From Clostridia bacterium (GTDB lineage: Bacteria; Bacillota; Clostridia; UBA1381), in NCBI GenBank assembly GCA_017404065.1, contig JAFRDB010000147.1, positions 1 through 46,686 of the forward strand: a DNA stretch of 46,686 nucleotides, in the 5' to 3' direction. Below are positions 11,652-20,708 of the stretch, piece after piece; position 1 is the first letter of the stretch, and every line of letters starts with the position of its first letter. The notes below the pieces were generated by a model. The model had not been told where the DNA came from. It saw nothing but the letters and a program-made list of their open reading frames with translations, and made no database searches. Position numbers and translations under genes: made by a program.

Positions 11652-11726
11652 ATTATGCAACAGTGTTACGAATTGTTATCAATGAAGTAAAAAATATGAC
11701 TTTTACCTAAATTTCAATATTGGGTA

Positions 11727-11755
11727 TTGACCTTTGATACAATTTGATTTATAAT
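11727..11755 (+). promoter_or_regulatory. Promoter of the rsmD-coaD operon
   Basis: TTGACC (11727-11732), a 17-base spacer and TATAAT (11750-11755) lie about 40 bases upstream of the rsmD ATG. Confidence 0.7.
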
Positions 11756-11796
11756 ACTAATGTAGATTGCTCTGCAAATCTCGGAGGAGGAAGGAA

Positions 11797-12363
11797 ATGC
11801 GAATAATTTCCGGCAGCAGACGGGGGCATAAGTTGTTTGAGTTTCCCGGCGCTGATATAAGGCCGACCACTGACCGCGTGAAGGAAGCTATGTTCAGCAT
11901 GATAATGCCGTATATACATGACGCTGACGTGTTGGATATGTTCGCCGGCAGCGGCGCCCTCTCGTTTGAGATGCTATCGCGCGGCGCAAGGTATGCTGTG
12001 CTTACAGATAAGGACAGGCGATCTGTGGATCTGATTAGGAAAAATGCAGACGCGCTTGGTTTTACGGATCTGTGTGATATACGGACATGCTCCTGTTTTG
12101 ATTATGTAAGGACCTGTACGAGGAAATTCGATGTAATATTTCTTGATCCGCCGTATAATAAGGGTCTTATCGAATCAGCGCTTGATACGATAGCGGAAAA
12201 CAGTATTCTTGCAGATGACGGTATAATAGTTCTTGAAAGTGACAGTACCGATTTCAGATATGAAAGAAAGGGTCTTGAAGCTTTCAAGCAGAAGAAATAC
12301 GGAAGAACTTATATAACGATATACAGGCAGGTAGGAAATGAGAATAGCGGTTTATCCGGGTAG
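11797..12363 (+). CDS. rsmD: 16S rRNA (guanine966-N2)-methyltransferase RsmD
   Basis: This 188-aa SAM-dependent enzyme methylates G966 of 16S rRNA in the small subunit. It begins [13 protein letters not shown], followed by the [13 protein letters not shown] motif, the SAM-binding loop [18 protein letters not shown] and the catalytic DPPY (in FLDPPYNKG). The ATG at 11797 is chosen over an upstream TTG at 11767 because GGAGGAGG lies directly before it and the family starts there. Its 3' end overlaps coaD by 26 bases, the usual clostridial pairing. Confidence 0.97.
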   Translation: MRIISGSRRGHKLFEFPGADIRPTTDRVKEAMFSMIMPYIHDADVLDMFAGSGALSFEMLSRGARYAVLTDKDRRSVDLIRKNADALGFTDLCDIRTCSCFDYVRTCTRKFDVIFLDPPYNKGLIESALDTIAENSILADDGIIVLESDSTDFRYERKGLEAFKQKKYGRTYITIYRQVGNENSGLSG

Positions 12364-12817
12364 CTTTGACCCGATAACAAACGGACATCTTGACATAATC
12401 GAACGCGCAAGCAAGGTTTTCGATAAAGTGATCGTCGGAGTTCTTATAAATAAAAGCAAGCAGCCGGTATTCACATCTGCTGAACGCATTGAGTTTATCA
12501 GAAAGGCAACGTCTCATCTTGATAATGTCGAGGCTGCCGGATTTGACGGACTGCTTGTCGAATTTGCAAAGCAGCTTGGGGCATCGGTCATTATAAAGGG
12601 ACTCAGAACGGTAAACGATTTTGAGTACGAGTTCCAGATGGCGCTTTTAAATAAGGCGATAGATCCGGCGTGTGAGACGATGTTTATGATGACAAATTCA
12701 AAGTACTCATATATAAGCTCCAGCATGGTAAAGGAGCTTGCACAATATAAAGGTGATTTGGAGGGAATGGTTCCTTCATTGATCATAGATAACATTAAAG
12801 AGAAATTTGAGCAGTAA
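12338..12817 (+). CDS. coaD: Pantetheine-phosphate adenylyltransferase CoaD
   Basis: This 159-aa enzyme transfers AMP from ATP to 4'-phosphopantetheine, the penultimate step of coenzyme A synthesis. The nucleotidyltransferase motif TNGH appears in [29 protein letters not shown] and the [10 protein letters not shown] stretch near the C-terminus are typical. The length is normal. A GCAGGTAGG-type ribosome site lies inside the end of rsmD, so translation is probably coupled. Confidence 0.98.
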   Translation: MRIAVYPGSFDPITNGHLDIIERASKVFDKVIVGVLINKSKQPVFTSAERIEFIRKATSHLDNVEAAGFDGLLVEFAKQLGASVIIKGLRTVNDFEYEFQMALLNKAIDPACETMFMMTNSKYSYISSSMVKELAQYKGDLEGMVPSLIIDNIKEKFEQ

Positions 12818-12851
12818 TGCTTTAAAATAAGTGAAAGGAATGTGAAACAAG

Positions 12852-13307
12852 ATGGATATGGATATGGACATAATGGAGATTATAGACATGATGGAGGAAA
12901 CCATCAGTAAGGCATCAACGGTTCCGCTGACAAGCAAAATAATGCTTGACAAGGAGGAGCTCCTCGATTATATTCAGGAGATCAGACTTGTTTATCCTGA
13001 GCAGCTTAAGGAAGCAAAGTGGGTAAAGACAGAAAGACAGCGTATTCTTGCAGAGGCTGAGGAAAGAGCTGAGTCTATTAAGAAATCCGCAGAGGAAATG
13101 CAGGAGAAGCTTATAGATGAGCATGAGATAACAAGACAGGCATACGAGAAAGCTGAGGCTATTAGAGATATGTCTGAGAGAGATGCGAAGGATATCAAGA
13201 TGGATACGGACAGATACGTTGATGAGATACTCGGCGATGTAGAGCATCGTCTTGATCTTCTTCTTAGAAAGGTTCGCGAAGACAGAGACGAGCATCTTAA
13301 CAGTTGA
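12852..13307 (+). CDS. Coiled-coil protein of the rsmD-coaD operon
   Basis: This 151-aa, highly charged protein is predicted to be almost entirely helical. Residues about 45-145 form a long Glu/Lys/Arg-rich coiled coil (AEEMQEKLIDEHEITRQAYEKAE). It resembles small proteins that follow coaD in many Clostridia and are often labelled ATPase or DivIVA/ATP-synthase-b-like because of the coiled coil. No Walker motif is present, so an ATPase label would be wrong. The start, with GATATGGAC repeats, follows GTGAAAGGAATG. The function is unknown; a structural or scaffold role at the membrane is possible. Confidence 0.8.
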   Translation: MDMDMDIMEIIDMMEETISKASTVPLTSKIMLDKEELLDYIQEIRLVYPEQLKEAKWVKTERQRILAEAEERAESIKKSAEEMQEKLIDEHEITRQAYEKAEAIRDMSERDAKDIKMDTDRYVDEILGDVEHRLDLLLRKVREDRDEHLNS

Positions 13308-13333
13308 TCGGTCTTTAAACTTTGTATTACAAT

Positions 13334-13370
13334 GGAGCTGGGTAGTTTATTCAGCTCCGTTTGAATTTTT
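13334..13370 (+). terminator. Hairpin between the coiled-coil gene and fhs
   Basis: GGAGCTG (13334-13340) pairs with CAGCTCC (13352-13358) and is followed by GTTTGAATTTTT. It may terminate the rsmD-coaD transcript or act as an attenuating stem ahead of fhs. Confidence 0.55.
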
Positions 13371-13397
13371 ACTTTTTTAAGAAAAGGAGGATACACT

Positions 13398-15065
13398 ATG
13401 CTTTCAGATATTGAAATAGCTCAGGCATCGGAGATGCTGCACATAAGGGATATTGCGGCTCGCGTTGGAATAGACGGAGACGAACTTGAATTTTATGGTA
13501 AATATAAGGCAAAGATCCCGACGGAGATAATAAAAAAGGCGGAGAAAAATGAAAACGGCAAGCTTGTGCTCGTTACCGCAATAAATCCAACTCCGGCGGG
13601 AGAAGGAAAAACAACTGTAACAATAGGTCTCGGTGACGCTCTTTCGCGTCTTGGTAAAAAGACAGTTATAGCGCTCCGTGAACCGTCACTCGGACCTGTG
13701 TTCGGCATCAAGGGCGGCGCCGCAGGCGGAGGATATGCTCAGGTCGTACCGATGGAGGATATCAATCTGCATTTTACGGGTGATATGCATGCCATATCTG
13801 CCGCAAACAATCTTCTTGCGGCGATGATAGATAATCATATAGCGAAGGGCAACGAGCTTGATATAGATGTTACAAATGTGGTTTGGAAGCGCTGTGTTGA
13901 TATGAATGATCGTGTCCTCAGAAAAATAGTTGTTGGTATGGGCGGCAGACTCAACGGCATCCCGCGTGAGGACGGTTTTATGATAACGGTCGCGTCTGAA
14001 ATAATGGCGGTGCTGTGCCTTTCAAACGATCTTGCGGATCTGAAAAAGAGACTTGCCGATATCATAATCGGTTATACAAGAGCGGGTGAGGCGGTATACG
14101 CGCGAGATCTTAATGCCGAGGGAGCTATGGCGGCGCTTTTAAAGGACGCGATAAAGCCGAATCTTGTCCAGACACTTGAAAATACGCCATGCTTCATCCA
14201 CGGCGGTCCGTTCGCAAATATTGCGCACGGCTGTAACAGCGTTCAGGCAACAAGACTTGCCGTTAAGCTTGGTGATTACGCTATTACAGAGGCGGGCTTC
14301 GGCGCTGATCTGGGCGCGGAGAAATTTATGGATATCAAGTGCCGAATGTCAGGACTGCGTCCGGACGCGGTCGTTATAGTTGCAACCATTAAGGCTTTGA
14401 AATATAATGGCGGAGTGGCAAAGGATAAGCTGGGCGAGGAGAATCTTGACGCGCTTGCCGGAGGTATAGTAAACCTCGAAAAGCATATTGAAAATATGCA
14501 GGGTTTCGGAACACCTGTTGTTGTAGCGCTCAACCGGTTCGCAAGCGATACGGATGCCGAGCTTGAATTTGTACGTAACAGATGTTCGGAGCTGGGCGTG
14601 CGTTGTGCGATTTGTGAGGTGTTTGCGCGCGGCGGAGCCGGCGGCGAGGAGCTTGCGCGTTATGTTCTTGACGCCTTTGATACCCGTGCGGAGTACAAGC
14701 CGACATACGATGTAAATGACAGCATTGCCGATAAGATAGATGCGATTGTCAGAAAAATATACGGCGGCGCAGGTGTTGAGTTCTCGGCTGCTGCCAAAAA
14801 GGCTATAGCGAGGCTTGAAGCGCTCGGGCTTGACAAAAAGCCTGTTTGTATCGCAAAGACACAGTATTCACTCTCGGATGACCCCAAGCTTTTAGGAAGA
14901 CCGAAGGACTTTGTTGTAAACATAAAAACAATAAGGATCTCTAACGGTGCCGGATTTATAGTGGCAGAGGCGGGGGATATAATGACCATGCCGGGACTGC
15001 CGAAGGTGCCTGCGGCAGAGAAGATAGATATTGACTCGGACGGCATTATTTCAGGGTTATTCTGA
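13398..15065 (+). CDS. fhs: Formate-tetrahydrofolate ligase
   Basis: This 555-aa protein is the expected length for the enzyme that activates formate with ATP to 10-formyl-tetrahydrofolate, feeding purine synthesis and, in acetogens, the methyl branch of the Wood-Ljungdahl pathway. The P-loop [18 protein letters not shown], the family motif [22 protein letters not shown] (split here as [17 protein letters not shown] and YAQV), FTGDMHAI and [16 protein letters not shown] are visible. AAAAGGAGG lies before the ATG. Its stop overlaps the tsaE start (TGATG), indicating cotranscription. No other Wood-Ljungdahl gene is in the window. Confidence 0.98.
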   Translation: MLSDIEIAQASEMLHIRDIAARVGIDGDELEFYGKYKAKIPTEIIKKAEKNENGKLVLVTAINPTPAGEGKTTVTIGLGDALSRLGKKTVIALREPSLGPVFGIKGGAAGGGYAQVVPMEDINLHFTGDMHAISAANNLLAAMIDNHIAKGNELDIDVTNVVWKRCVDMNDRVLRKIVVGMGGRLNGIPREDGFMITVASEIMAVLCLSNDLADLKKRLADIIIGYTRAGEAVYARDLNAEGAMAALLKDAIKPNLVQTLENTPCFIHGGPFANIAHGCNSVQATRLAVKLGDYAITEAGFGADLGAEKFMDIKCRMSGLRPDAVVIVATIKALKYNGGVAKDKLGEENLDALAGGIVNLEKHIENMQGFGTPVVVALNRFASDTDAELEFVRNRCSELGVRCAICEVFARGGAGGEELARYVLDAFDTRAEYKPTYDVNDSIADKIDAIVRKIYGGAGVEFSAAAKKAIARLEALGLDKKPVCIAKTQYSLSDDPKLLGRPKDFVVNIKTIRISNGAGFIVAEAGDIMTMPGLPKVPAAEKIDIDSDGIISGLF

Positions 15066-15496
15066 TGGCTGTTTATGAATCAAATTCGTATGAGGATACC
15101 GCCGCAATAGCGCATGAGCTTGCCGAGCAGCTATGCGGCGGTGAGTTTATAGCGATGTACGGCGACCTTGGTGCCGGAAAAACCGCGTTTGTGCAGGGAC
15201 TCGCAAAAGCGCTCGGCATAACCGCACATGTTACCAGTCCGACTTTTACTATAGTGAATGAATACGAGGGCAGATTGCCGCTTTATCATTTTGATGTGTA
15301 CAGGATAGCTGATCCGGACGAAATGTATGAGGTAGGGTTTGAGGAGTATGTATTTTCAGACGGCGTATGTGTTGTTGAATGGGCGGAGTTGATCGAGGAG
15401 CTCTTTCCGGACAGCTATATAAGAGTTGTGATAGAGAAGGATCCGAGAAAGGGATCTGACTATAGAAGGATCAGCATTGAAAGACAGATGAGGTGA
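15065..15496 (+). CDS. tsaE: tRNA threonylcarbamoyladenosine biosynthesis ATPase TsaE
   Basis: This 143-aa P-loop ATPase works with TsaB and TsaD to make t6A37 in ANN-decoding tRNAs. The Walker A motif is [31 protein letters not shown] and the YHFDVYR motif follow. It overlaps the fhs stop by one base. Its partner tsaB lies one gene downstream, after an interposed membrane protein gene. Confidence 0.97.
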   Translation: MAVYESNSYEDTAAIAHELAEQLCGGEFIAMYGDLGAGKTAFVQGLAKALGITAHVTSPTFTIVNEYEGRLPLYHFDVYRIADPDEMYEVGFEEYVFSDGVCVVEWAELIEELFPDSYIRVVIEKDPRKGSDYRRISIERQMR

Positions 15497-15503
15497 ACGG
15501 ATA

Positions 15504-17054
15504 ATGGAAAAGAAAAAAAAGACTGTCAATAATCTTAGTGGTTTTTTTTCTGAGAACGCGATCACAGGCATATTAAGTGTGCTTTTGATCGCGCAATACA
15601 TTATTCTTTTTTACTATACTTTCGGGTTAACGGGAAGATCGGACATTGATAGTGAATATATTACGCTCACATACGATTCCCTTATCGTTAATGCTGTGCT
15701 GACATCCGTTGCCATCACTTGTATGTGTTTTATAAACAGGATAATAGCAAAAGCAACGGTAAAGCTGCCTGAGCGCAGCATGGAGATGATCGCCTTTGCC
15801 GTAAGTATTGCGGTTGTGTTTATTGGCTTTTATTGGGTAAATGCAAGCGCAACTTATCCTTTTGCCGATTCCGAGGGGATATGTAATCAAGCGGTTAATT
15901 TTAACCGCGGAGATTATTCGGGCTTGGCAAAAGGAGAATACGCGGGTCTGAATCTGCATCAGCTTGGAATAATAACCTTTCTCAGACTGATGTTCAGATT
16001 GTTTGGCGAAAACAATTTCAAGTCGTTTCAGTATTTTAATGCGGTGATGTCGGGACTTTTCTGTTTTAGCTCGTACAGGCTTGTCAGCATGATATCCAAT
16101 AAAAATTCTTTTGCGGAAATACTTTGTCTTTTATTAACTGTAGCATGTGCGCCTCTGCACTTGTATGTCCCGTTTGTTTACGGGGAAATATCATCAACAG
16201 CGCTGCTGATAACAGCGGCGTGGCTGATTATCGATAACGATAAAGCCCCAAAGCTATGGAAGATAATTGTTATAGGTGTTTTGTGCGGCATGGCGGTTCA
16301 GTTCAGAATGAATAGCTGGATACTGATAATTGGTTTTCTTATTGCTGTGCTTGTGCGGTTTATTTCTGTAAAAAGTAAATGGCTTTTGTTCACCGCATTG
16401 TCTATACTGGCAATTACGTTGTGCTTTAACGGAATAGTCCGTACCGTGTACAGAGATAAGATACCGGAGGACAGCCATCCCATTCCGGCGGTGCTGTATA
16501 TAGCAATGGGAATGATGCAGTTTGATGATAATCAGGGGTGGTTCAACGGTTATAACTATAATGCGTTTCTTGATCGGGATTGCAATACTGCTGAAACTGT
16601 AGCTGCGGGAAAAGAAACTATAAAATCAAGCATAGAACATTTTATTGAAGATCCTGCATACGCACGGGAATTTTATGTAAATAAATTTCTGAAGCAGTGG
16701 GAGGCGCCGATGTTCCAGGCTGTTTATATGAACAGAAGGATCGAAGGTGAGCAGAGCGAATTTGCAAAAAGCGTATATACAGGCAAATGGAACGACCGCA
16801 TATTCAGATATATGAATATTTACCAGATAATGATTTACGGCGGCGTTTTATATTTGATGTTTATATGGAAAAAAAGACATATAGGTATAATGGAGCATAT
16901 ATTGCTTATCGGCATATTCGGTTCGCTGTTGTTCAGTCTGATCTGGGAGGCTAAAACAAGATATATCCTTCCGAGCTTTCTGATGCTTATTCCTTATGCT
17001 TCAATCGGTCTTGGGCTGTTCTGCGATATGTTAATAGAGAGAAAAGAAGCATAA
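15504..17054 (+). CDS. Polytopic membrane protein, GT-C/PMT-like glycosyltransferase family 39 type
   Basis: This 516-aa protein has roughly 10-12 hydrophobic segments and a large extracytoplasmic loop (about residues 310-420, NQGWFNGYNYNAFLD onward). The first loop carries an acidic motif (ADSEG, about residues 122-126) at the place where GT-C enzymes have a catalytic Asp. The overall layout resembles bacterial PMT/ArnT-like transferases that use polyprenyl-phosphate sugars to decorate wall polymers or proteins. The substrate cannot be read from the sequence. It sits between tsaE and tsaB, 7 bases after tsaE, and looks like an insertion into the t6A operon. Its sequence is visibly more A/T-rich than its neighbours, which may reflect hydrophobic codons rather than transfer. 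Confidence 0.78.
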   Translation: MEKKKKTVNNLSGFFSENAITGILSVLLIAQYIILFYYTFGLTGRSDIDSEYITLTYDSLIVNAVLTSVAITCMCFINRIIAKATVKLPERSMEMIAFAVSIAVVFIGFYWVNASATYPFADSEGICNQAVNFNRGDYSGLAKGEYAGLNLHQLGIITFLRLMFRLFGENNFKSFQYFNAVMSGLFCFSSYRLVSMISNKNSFAEILCLLLTVACAPLHLYVPFVYGEISSTALLITAAWLIIDNDKAPKLWKIIVIGVLCGMAVQFRMNSWILIIGFLIAVLVRFISVKSKWLLFTALSILAITLCFNGIVRTVYRDKIPEDSHPIPAVLYIAMGMMQFDDNQGWFNGYNYNAFLDRDCNTAETVAAGKETIKSSIEHFIEDPAYAREFYVNKFLKQWEAPMFQAVYMNRRIEGEQSEFAKSVYTGKWNDRIFRYMNIYQIMIYGGVLYLMFIWKKRHIGIMEHILLIGIFGSLLFSLIWEAKTRYILPSFLMLIPYASIGLGLFCDMLIERKEA

Positions 17055-17078
17055 AATTGTCCATGGAGGAATAAAGCA

Positions 17079-17759
17079 ATGAAAATTTTAGCTGCAGATA
17101 CATCCTCATTTCCGGCATCGGTTGCCGTATATGAGGATGGCTTGATATTGGGCGAATATATTGTGCGGAACAAGAAAAAACACTCACAAAACCTCATGCC
17201 TATGACGGAGCGTATGCTGAGCGATCTTGAAACGGATATTGCAGATATTGATGTTTTTGCCGTAACTGTCGGACCGGGCTCATTTACCGGACTCAGAATA
17301 GGGATATCTACTATACGCGCGTTTGCTCAGGCAACGAAAAAGAAAGCTTTGGGGATCAGCACTCTTGAGGCGCTTTCGTATAACTTTGCAGGCTCGGAAG
17401 CGGTTGTTGTGCCGATGCTCGACGCGAGACGGGATGAGGTGTTTACCGCTGCGTATGAATTCTGCGGCGATAAGCATAGGGAGATCGTTGCACCGTGTGT
17501 AATGACGTTGGATGAGGTAAAGGCGCGATTTGAAGGGCAAAAAGTCATATTTACCGGTGACGGTATGCTTGCACACCGCGCGGAGCTGACATACGGTGTT
17601 TTAGCGCCGGCTCAGCTTTCGGAAGTGAGAGCGGGCGCTGTTGCTGCACTTGCGGCGGAAAAGATCAATGCCGGACGTGCTGAACATCACAATAATATAA
17701 AGCCTGTATATCTCAGGAAATCACAGGCTGAAAGACTATATAAAGCAAAGGAGAATTAA
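17079..17759 (+). CDS. tsaB: tRNA threonylcarbamoyladenosine biosynthesis protein TsaB
   Basis: This 226-aa ASKHA-fold protein is the non-catalytic partner that scaffolds the TsaB-TsaD-TsaE complex. It starts MKILAADTSSFPASVAVY and carries the signature GPGSFTGLRIGISTIRAFAQ and PMLDARRDEVFTAAY. GGAGGAATAAAGCA precedes the ATG. tsaD is not in the window. rpiB follows after 3 bases. Confidence 0.96.
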   Translation: MKILAADTSSFPASVAVYEDGLILGEYIVRNKKKHSQNLMPMTERMLSDLETDIADIDVFAVTVGPGSFTGLRIGISTIRAFAQATKKKALGISTLEALSYNFAGSEAVVVPMLDARRDEVFTAAYEFCGDKHREIVAPCVMTLDEVKARFEGQKVIFTGDGMLAHRAELTYGVLAPAQLSEVRAGAVAALAAEKINAGRAEHHNNIKPVYLRKSQAERLYKAKEN

Positions 17760-17762
17760 TAA

Positions 17763-18197
17763 ATGCTTGCAATTGGTAGTGATCATGGCGGTTTTGAGCT
17801 TAAGGAGCATATAAAAAAACATCTTGAGGAGAATGGTATCGAATATAAGGATTACGGCACTTACAGTGAGGAAAGTGTAGATTACCCCGACTGCGCCGAG
17901 CCTGTTTGTCTTGCTGTTTTAAACGGCGAGGCGGAGAGGGGGATACTGATCTGCGGTACGGGAATAGGCATATCTGTCTCTGCAAATAAATTCGACGGTA
18001 TACGCGCCGCGTTATGCTCGGATGTTTATAGCGCGACTATGGCAAAAGAGCATAATGACGCCAATATAATTTGTCTCGGCGGCAGAGTGACGGGCAGGGA
18101 GCTTGCATTTATGATAGTTGACTCGTGGTATAACGCTGATTTCCTCGGCGGCAGGCATGCGCGACGTATTGAGAAGATACACGCATTAGAGAAATAA
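17763..18197 (+). CDS. rpiB: Ribose-5-phosphate isomerase B (RpiB/LacAB family)
   Basis: This 144-aa enzyme interconverts ribose 5-phosphate and ribulose 5-phosphate. It begins MLAIGSDHGGFELKEHI, with the conserved catalytic Cys in ILICGTGIGISVSANK and the GGRVTG loop. The length is canonical. It closes the run that starts at rsmD, just after tsaB. LacAB-family relatives can act on allose or tagatose phosphates, but the housekeeping context favours ribose. Confidence 0.93.
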   Translation: MLAIGSDHGGFELKEHIKKHLEENGIEYKDYGTYSEESVDYPDCAEPVCLAVLNGEAERGILICGTGIGISVSANKFDGIRAALCSDVYSATMAKEHNDANIICLGGRVTGRELAFMIVDSWYNADFLGGRHARRIEKIHALEK

Positions 18198-18225
18198 TTA
18201 CGCTTAGATTAAATTTTAATTACAA

Positions 18226-18257
18226 TTGACATATTATCTTTATTTTAAAAGTATAAT
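18226..18257 (+). promoter_or_regulatory. Possible murA promoter
   Basis: TTGACA (18226-18231) and TATAAT (18252-18257) both match consensus, but the spacer is 20 bases, so this is tentative. It lies in the 164-base gap after rpiB. Confidence 0.4.
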
Positions 18258-18361
18258 ATGGTATACTCTAACGAGAGCAGTCACATTATTTTCCGTATAT
18301 GAATAATATACCTCAGAGATAATTGCGGGTGTATGCCGCAGGTGTTTTGTGAGGTGTTATT

Positions 18362-19618
18362 ATGAATAAGATCGTGGTGGAAGGCGGAGTGCCGATTTCG
18401 GGAGAGATCACCGTTCAGGGTGCAAAGAATGCTGTTCTCCCGATTCTTGCGGCTACAGTGCTTACCGATAGCTGCTCTATTATACATAACTGTCCGCGGC
18501 TGAGAGATGTTGAAAAAACAGTGCAGATACTTACCGATCTGGGATGCAATATAAAGCGGTGCGGAGGAGATATTGAGGTCGATGCATCCGGTATGAAGGA
18601 TTGCGGAATTGATGAGCGGCTGATGCGCGAGATGCGATCTTCGATCATATTTCTGGGCGCGATACTGTCGAGGTGCGGTGCTGCGGAGGTCGGTATGCCG
18701 GGCGGGTGTCCAATAGGCCTGAGACCTATAGACCTTCATCTCAAAGCTCTGAGAAAAATGGGCGCGTCTATATGCGAGGATCACGGCTATTTGAAATGCG
18801 AATGCTCAAGACTTAAGGGGTGCAGTATACATCTGGATTTTCCAAGTGTTGGAGCGACGGAAAATGTTATGCTTGCCGCTGTCAGAGCAGACGGTGAAAC
18901 TCATATAACCAACGCGGCGCGCGAGCCGGAGATAATTGATCTTGCCGGATTTCTCAATAAAATGGGTGCAAGGATACGTGGTGCCGGCTCAAGCATGGTC
19001 ACAATAGAAGGTGTTCCGCTGCTGCATGGTGCGGAATATGCCGTTATGCCGGATAGGATAGTGGCTGAAACATACCTTATTGCAGCCATGATGACAGGCG
19101 GCGAGCTTGTACTTAGAGCGGCTGTGCCGTCACACATGCAGGCTGTGATATCGGCTTTGGCGGAAATGGGCGGAAGGATAGAGAAGTCTCATTCGGGATT
19201 ATGTATAAAATGCCATAGAAGACCGGGCAGCATACATATAATAAAAACAATGCCGTATCCGGGATTTCCAACGGATGCTCAGTCACCGTTTATGGCACTT
19301 GCTTCTATTGCAGACGGAACGAGTGTTTTTGTTGAAAATATTTTTGAGAACAGGTTCCGTCATGTGGATGAGCTTGTAAGAATGGGCGCGGATATTAAGG
19401 TCGAAGGCAGAAGCGCGGTCGTGCGTGGAGTGAGATCGCTCTGCGGTGCAAACGTATGTGCTGAGGAGTTGCGCGGAGGCGCGGCATTGGTGCTTGCAGC
19501 TATGGCTGCGGAAGGTAGGACCGAGATAACCGGCACAGAATTTATCGATCGCGGATATGAGGACATAGAGGGGACGCTCTCCCGATGTGGTATAAAAATT
19601 AAAAGAGTGATAAATTAG
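18362..19618 (+). CDS. murA: UDP-N-acetylglucosamine 1-carboxyvinyltransferase MurA
   Basis: This 418-aa enzyme transfers enolpyruvate from PEP to UDP-GlcNAc, the committed step of peptidoglycan synthesis. The start MNKIVVEGGVPISGEITVQGAKN, the catalytic Cys in MPGGCPIGLRPIDLH (fosfomycin target) and the late FENRFRHVDEL motif are present. The length is normal. GTGAGGTGTTATT precedes the ATG. It is followed by divIB and ftsZ, a common Firmicutes wall/division order. Confidence 0.97.
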   Translation: MNKIVVEGGVPISGEITVQGAKNAVLPILAATVLTDSCSIIHNCPRLRDVEKTVQILTDLGCNIKRCGGDIEVDASGMKDCGIDERLMREMRSSIIFLGAILSRCGAAEVGMPGGCPIGLRPIDLHLKALRKMGASICEDHGYLKCECSRLKGCSIHLDFPSVGATENVMLAAVRADGETHITNAAREPEIIDLAGFLNKMGARIRGAGSSMVTIEGVPLLHGAEYAVMPDRIVAETYLIAAMMTGGELVLRAAVPSHMQAVISALAEMGGRIEKSHSGLCIKCHRRPGSIHIIKTMPYPGFPTDAQSPFMALASIADGTSVFVENIFENRFRHVDELVRMGADIKVEGRSAVVRGVRSLCGANVCAEELRGGAALVLAAMAAEGRTEITGTEFIDRGYEDIEGTLSRCGIKIKRVIN

Positions 19619-19649
19619 CGTGTAGTAGGTAAATATACAGGGTGAGGAA

Positions 19650-20516
19650 ATGGATAAGAAACAGGTAAATGATACCGGTGGATTTGGTACTCGGCGGGTA
19701 AGCGGCGGCACGAGAAAAAAAACCTTTGCCCGCCGTGATGTGTCCGCGGCAAAAGCCGGGAGCAGAAGCGAAGACCAGAATAAAAAGCGCAGACGTAGGG
19801 GCTCCGGTATTCGTGCCGCCGCGGTTATAGCTGCGGCTACTGTTTTTTGTGTTGTGCTTATCTTTATGACACCCTTATTCAATATAACCGAGGTGCGTGT
19901 CGAGGGTAATAACGTTGTCGAACTTCAGACGATCAAGGAAAAGATAGGTGATGTGATCGGTTCCAATCTTTTCTCATTAAGACGAAGAGTGATAGAGAAC
20001 AGACTGCTTGAGATATCTCAGATCAGAGGTGTGGCTGTTAAGAAAAAGCTTATTCCGCCTTCGCTTACGATAACTATCGAGGAGTCGCGTCCGGCAGCGT
20101 ACTTGCTTTCCGGCGGAAGTGTTATAGTGGTAGATCCGGATCTGATCGTTATTGATGATTCCGGTCACTATAATACTGACATATTGCCAAGCGTGAGTGG
20201 TATAGGTGTACCGTCTTATACGCTTAATAGTAGGCTGACCACTGATTCGGCAGAAAGAGAGGAAATTCTTGAAGAACTCTTAAAAGCTCTTGAAAAGGAT
20301 AAGCTTTTGGACAAGGTCACATATATAAGCGTGGATGATCTTTCCGATATTCGGTTTAACTATGATAACCGGCTGGAGGTAATATGCGGTTCGCGGCTTG
20401 AGCTTGCGAGAAAGCTAAGAATGCTCAGAGAATCGCTTGGTTCCGGTTCAATTAGCGATAATTCAATAGGAACGATGGATCTGAGCTTGCCCGGACAAGC
20501 TGTATACACGCCATAG
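19650..20516 (+). CDS. ftsQ: Cell division protein DivIB/FtsQ
   Basis: This 288-aa single-pass divisome protein has a basic cytoplasmic head (about 1-50), a membrane helix (about 52-75, IRAAAVIAAATVFCVVLIFM) and a POTRA domain starting FNITEVRVEGNNVVELQTI. The beta domain has IEESRPAAYLLSGG. It links the cytokinetic ring to wall synthases as part of the FtsQ-FtsL-FtsB complex. Location between murA and ftsZ supports the call. Confidence 0.92.
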   Translation: MDKKQVNDTGGFGTRRVSGGTRKKTFARRDVSAAKAGSRSEDQNKKRRRRGSGIRAAAVIAAATVFCVVLIFMTPLFNITEVRVEGNNVVELQTIKEKIGDVIGSNLFSLRRRVIENRLLEISQIRGVAVKKKLIPPSLTITIEESRPAAYLLSGGSVIVVDPDLIVIDDSGHYNTDILPSVSGIGVPSYTLNSRLTTDSAEREEILEELLKALEKDKLLDKVTYISVDDLSDIRFNYDNRLEVICGSRLELARKLRMLRESLGSGSISDNSIGTMDLSLPGQAVYTP

Positions 20517-20568
20517 CTTTGTGAGGATTTCAAAAGATATATTGAACCTTTCATAGATAACCATAAAA

Positions 20569-20597
20569 TTGACTATAATTTTGTGTAATTTTACTAT
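20569..20597 (+). promoter_or_regulatory. Candidate ftsZ promoter
   Basis: TTGACT (20569-20574) and TACTAT (20592-20597) are 17 bases apart. An overlapping second candidate just downstream, TTGAAT-17-TAAAAT, could also serve. A hairpin GTTTAC/GTAAAC lies close to the ftsZ start. Confidence 0.5.
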
Positions 20598-20708
20598 TGA
20601 ATATTATACAAAAACATTGTAAAATAAGATGTGTATGTTTATATTTACTAAGAAAGATGTTTTTTCAGTTTACCATTAAGGATGTAAACTACGAAGGAGG
20701 ATAATATA

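Noticed and set aside
10863-11660. 265-aa minus-strand open frame opposite the PL11 gene
   Set aside because: It mirrors the codon pattern of the lyase, whose calcium-binding motifs prove the plus-strand frame.
11767-11796. Upstream TTG start for rsmD adding ten residues
   Set aside because: The extension lacks family similarity and would place the GGAGGAGG ribosome site inside the coding region.
12852-13307. ATPase label for the coiled-coil gene
   Set aside because: No Walker A or B motif is present; the protein is a simple charged coiled coil.
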